The notes under the pieces were generated by a model. The model saw only the letters and a program-made list of their open reading frames with translations, did no database searches and had not been told where the DNA came from. A program made the position numbers and the translations under genes. A DNA stretch of 64,000 nucleotides from Pezicula radicicola (Eukaryota; Ascomycota; Leotiomycetes; Helotiales; Dermateaceae), in the NCBI GenBank assembly GCA_003008705.1, contig PDUO01000035.1, forward strand, positions 520,840 through 584,839, written 5' to 3'. Shown in pieces: positions 60,311 through 64,000 of the stretch; position 1 is the first letter of the stretch, and every line of letters begins with the position of its first letter.

Positions 60311-61521
60311 TGGGCTAGGCTTGCGTGGTAACATCGAAACCATGGTAAAACAGAGTGAAATGCATGGTATATTATTCCAACACTGGGCCAACTTTAGAAG
60401 GTTGGATGTTGACGGGCCAGTACCGGGCCAGTACTGGGCCAGAGGCTCTGAATAGCCTCGTTTCCATCCGTTCGGTTCTTGCCCTTGCTATTGCTCTTGT
60501 ACTTGCCATTGCCCTTGCCCTTGTGCTTGCCCTTGCCTTGATCTCTTCTTGTATAGCCTGCGGCTTCCATGTATGCCATCCCAAGTACCCTTGCCCTTGT
60601 GCTAATCACCCTATCCCACATCTACCCATCACTCCCTCCAATTGTGGGTCGGTGGTCTACTGGCCTGCCGGCAGAAAAAGACGTGGAATGGCGGGGTGCT
60701 CTGGCACCGAACGAAGAAGAAGAAGAACGATAGGGTCGGTCGGGTGCTCTGGCAGCACCGAAAGAAGAGGAGGATCGCCAGCGCGGTTCTGGCAGGTGCC
60801 TAGAGAGCTCTTGATGTAGCTCTGGGCCCGTGGGATCGAAGGGTTCTCGTCGTGGTTCTGGATGGCCACGAGGCTCTGGTGTGCCCGGCCATGGATTTGG
60901 GCCACGACGACCTCGATAGGTCTCCAGGATTGGTTCTGTGCAATTGCGATCTGCGCAAGCTTGACTTCAAGAGGTGCAAGGAAAGGCCCTTGCCACCACC
61001 AGCGGAATCGTTTAAATTACTCTTAGAGTAATTCCTCCCTTGCCTGCCGAATAGCTGTCTCAGCCCCTAACCTAGCCTCCTAAATCACCATTGCAACATC
61101 GATTTCCTCCTCCTCAGGTATCTCCCATTCAACTACTTCTTCCGCCATTGTATATATATATATAGTTATCGGTGTTTAGTTCGGTTTAAGATTATTACTG
61201 TCTTTCGAAAGGTTAGGTAACGTCCTAATCTATACATCTACTAATTAGTATCGGTTTATTCAGGAACTGATAATATAGCTATCGATCCTTGTCAACTAAC
61301 CTACTACGTTAGAACTAGTACTTCTTACTTAGTTTAGACGTATATAGGTCTATTAACATTAGATTCGATTAGGTTAGTTGTCTAGAAAGAGGCTATCTAC
61401 AAGAAGAAGTAGTCTTATAGACCACTAGAACTAAGGGGCTAATCCCTATTAGGCTAGACTTACGTAGCAACATCGAAACTATAGTAAAACAGAGTAAAAC
61501 ATATAGTATATTATTCTAACA
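60311..61521 (-). mobile_element. Small LTR retroelement remnant with gag-like frame
   Basis: Read on the minus strand, two direct repeats each begin TGTTRGAATAATATAC: 61521-61450 and 60382-60311, 72 bp aligned without gaps. They differ at about 13 sites, all transitions. I take them as LTR starts, 1139 bp apart. An ATG at 61148 (MAEEVVEWEIPEEEE) opens a gag-like frame broken by stops such as TAG and TAA. A Lys/Gly-rich tail (KGKHKGKGNGKYKSNSKGKN) is encoded just before the second repeat. No protease, integrase or reverse transcriptase is present. The second repeat appears cut at about 60311, next to the NRPS. The internal part is GC-rich while the left LTR is AT-rich. Confidence 0.6.
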
Positions 61522-63220
61522 GGTATATTAAGTATATCTTTACCTCGAATTTATATATATTATCCCTAAGCGAACTACCTAAGCGAACCACCTAAGTAAA
61601 CTACCTAAGTAAACTACTAAAAAAGGGAAAAAAGAGGGGGAAAAAAGAAGGAAAAAAAAGGGGGTAGGGGCAGGGGCAGGGGAAAGAAGAAAAACAAATC
61701 TTTTTATACAATTCTCTATTTAAGCAGTAAGGCTATAAGAACCCTAAGGCCTCACTACCCTTCCTTTTTAAATCGTTACCTTAATCTAGCGAAAGGGTTC
61801 GGGCTATAGATATAGAGAAGTTAAGTCTATAGCTTTTCCAAGTTATACTATTTATCTTATTTATTTCTAGGAATGTACTATCTTAATTAATAAGGTTAGC
61901 AGGGGTAGGAATAGTATAGAGGAGTATATTTAGTATAAGGACAAGATATAAGATCAGTATTAGAGGTATACGATTAGTACAGGTATAAAATTAGGCAAGG
62001 AGGAGGGTACTAGGGAGAGGGCAATAATAAGGAGAGTATATTTCAATCTTAAGGAAGCAGTAGCAATAACTAAGGTATATATATCAAGTATTCGAGGCGG
62101 GAGGAGGTTTTCAGAGGGGGGAGTTAGGCTCTATAAGACTAGTATTAGTAAGGACTATAGCTTACATAGAGAAGGGATAGTAATACTTAACGATATATAT
62201 AGTAAATAAGCCCTAAATAGAGTATAATAGTGATATTATAATATTACCTTATAGTAATAAGGTATATTACATTGATTTACCTAATAGCTATCGCTATCAG
62301 GGCTTATAACCTGTTGAATATAATCAATATTTATACAGGAAGTACCACAGGTAAATAGGTAGACAAGGTATTACTATTATTGTATATAGTTAGGAAGACT
62401 ACCTATCTAAGAAGTTAAGGAAGTGGTTAATTTAAGGTTGTACTACTAGTATAGATTAGGAATAGATCGATTATTCTATATAGTGAATCTAAGCTATATA
62501 GGCTTTATAGTGAATAATATCTCACTATTTAATAATAGATTAAATAGTATTATAAAATTATAAGCTTTCAAAGTATTATCTCTTTCTATTATAATAAAGT
62601 TGATTACTTTATTTAGATATCCTATAGCTTTATATACAACTTCCTAATATTACTAACTAGTAACCTCGTCACTTCCTAATCAGACTCTCTTCTATTATAT
62701 ACTCACTTACTCTTTTAACCTTTTCAATTCTTTCTATATTTATACAGCCAACTTCTCTCCTTCTTCTCTTTAAGATTCAAAGATTTCTCTTACAGTTTCC
62801 TACTCAGCCATCATCCTAGGGTTAAGTTTCCTATATCAATATCCCTCCTATTCTCTACAACCACAGTCATTACAATTTCGTCTTCCTTAAGAGTTCCACT
62901 CTAGGACCGTTCTTTTCATCTACTTTTCTTAATCTATAGTAATCACTGTATTAGAGATCCTGTTTCCCTTTTTCTACCCTCTTTTCATTTACTTTCCCTT
63001 ATTATTACTTAGCTATACACCTTTCACTAAACTACAACAATACCCGTCGACATTCAACCGTCTTTACTAAAGTCCTCATCCTTCCTTAGCATTACCTACC
63101 TATACATCGAGGCCGAGCATTATAGATCCAAACCACCGGTTTAGGTACATTGGAATTCTCCTGTGATTTCCATGTACTATTTATTACCTTTAAACTTTCT
63201 ACTTTATAATCTGTTTATTT
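61522..63220. other. Strongly AT-rich, RIP-eroded sequence
   Basis: TA-rich DNA with no open frame of note. A 13-bp unit (CTACCTAAGCGAA and variants) is repeated about four times at 61567-61619. The AT bias and loss of CA/TG-rich words fit repeat-induced point mutation of a former repeat; this is an inference from appearance. Confidence 0.5.
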
Positions 63221-63440
63221 CTGTGCGTATTCGCTGCAGCTTACTGCGCCTATACAAGCGCAACATCTTCACTGTCTTCACGGCAGGCTGTTTCTCTGTA
63301 CGTATTCGCTGCAGCTTACTGCGCCTATACAAGCGCAATATCTTCACTGTCTTCACGGCAGGCTCTTTCTCTGTGCGTATTCGCTGCAGCTTACTGCGCC
63401 CTTACAAGTACAGTATACTTTCTATCTTCAAATTTTCTGT
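63221..63440 (+). repeat. 75-bp tandem repeat array, about 2.7 copies
   Basis: Units start at about 63226, 63301 and 63376 with CGTATTCGCTGCAGCTTACT. The first two copies are nearly identical and the third decays after about 30 bp. The unit is GC-moderate inside AT-rich DNA. The period is a multiple of three and stays open in one frame (SVRIRCSLLRLYKRNIFTVF), which is probably incidental. Confidence 0.75.
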
Positions 63441-63593
63441 AAGTCGTCTTTACAAAGAGTAACTTATAGATTCTATTCCCAATATACACAGCTAGGACGA
63501 CGTAAGAACAGCCGATAAATAGACGATGATATCAACAAAGTCCTTATAACTAGTACAGTACTTATCCTTCTAAATAGTTAAATCCACTTTTGG

Positions 63594-64000
63594 TTTTCTC
63601 TCATAAGTTAACAACAGGTAGTGAATATTCGGATACTCGACCAGGCAGCGACAAGGGGAACAAGCAAGCCATAGTTATAGTAGAAGATATTACCCCCTCA
63701 GACAAAGACCTTAATAGTAATAGTCGCAGTAACGGCAGGAAGAGAGTATTTAGAGGTATGGTCAATTCTAATACTAAATCTAACTTCATCTTTTACTAAC
63801 ATTTGACTTATAGCTAATGGGGTCAACCAAGGAGGTTTTAACCGAGCAGTACATAATAGAATCTACGAAACTGAAGGATACTTTGGCCAGGGTGGTTTTG
63901 ACTCAGCTGGATTTAATGGAATCTACGAAACTCAAGGACACTTTGGCCAGGGTGGTTTTGACTCGGCTGGATTTAATGGAATCTACGAAACTCAAGGACA
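63594..64000 (+). CDS. Partial repeat-protein gene, open at the right window edge
   Basis: An open frame from about 63594 (LTTGSEYSDTRPGSDKGNKQ) reaches a GTATGG donor after FRG at about 63757. A TTATAG acceptor at about 63812 joins it in phase to ANGVNQGGFNRAVHN. A 20-aa repeat then runs off the window: GIYETQGHFGQGGFDSAGFN, with 60-bp units starting at 63859, 63919 and 63979. No start ATG is visible, so an upstream exon is missing or the gene is broken. The repeat units are almost identical at DNA level, implying recent expansion. I do not recognise the family. The low AT content of the repeats contrasts with the eroded DNA to the left. Confidence 0.4.

Noticed and set aside
63221..63440. 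Spaced repeats that might suggest a CRISPR array
   Set aside because: The units are contiguous 75-bp tandem copies without spacers, and the genome is eukaryotic.

Overview
The window is nuclear DNA of a filamentous ascomycete (Pezizomycotina). Genes carry short introns of about 50-90 nt with GTRNGT...YAG borders, lie on both strands, and encode clear fungal orthologues (TOM22, MPP-alpha, VPS16, PAB1, HUL5, a Dma1-type FHA-RING protein). An Egh16/GAS1-type secreted protein, and AT-rich gene-free blocks with RIP-like transition mutations, fit a plant-associated fungus. Leotiomycetes is my best guess, but the sequence alone does not prove the class.

Layout. 1-1844: AT-rich, no gene. 1845-13189: ADF-H domain protein (-), ZZ zinc-finger protein (-), TOM22 (+), bestrophin-family channel (+). 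14465-19663: MPP-alpha (-) divergent from the Dma1-like ubiquitin ligase (+). 19664-24361: AT-rich gene-free block. 24362-29020: VPS16 (-) divergent from an uncharacterised AAA-like protein (+). 29770-37202: PAB1 (-) divergent from HUL5 (+). 39123-43925: Egh16-like secreted protein (+), GNAT acetyltransferase (-), DUF202 membrane protein (+), aldo-keto reductase (+). 43926-48480: AT-rich block holding a perfect foldback element and an intron-containing tRNA-Glu. 48481-50201: TauD-type dioxygenase (-). 50202-55469: gene-free. 55470-60256: a 5'-truncated NRPS (-). 60311-64000: an LTR/gag element, RIP-eroded DNA, two tandem repeat arrays, and an open repeat ORF at the right edge.

Most genes are independent housekeeping functions rather than one pathway. 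TOM22 and MPP-alpha both serve mitochondrial protein import but are 4 kb apart. HUL5 and the Dma1-like protein both act in ubiquitination. The head-to-head gene pairs share short promoter regions, and three of the four contain CACGTG. The most interesting structure is mobile-element debris: foldback or TIR elements inside the HUL5 and GNAT introns and downstream of the reductase, and a gag-only LTR element lying where the front of the NRPS should be.

Exon joins were worked out by hand from splice consensus, reading-frame continuity and family knowledge. No database search was run.
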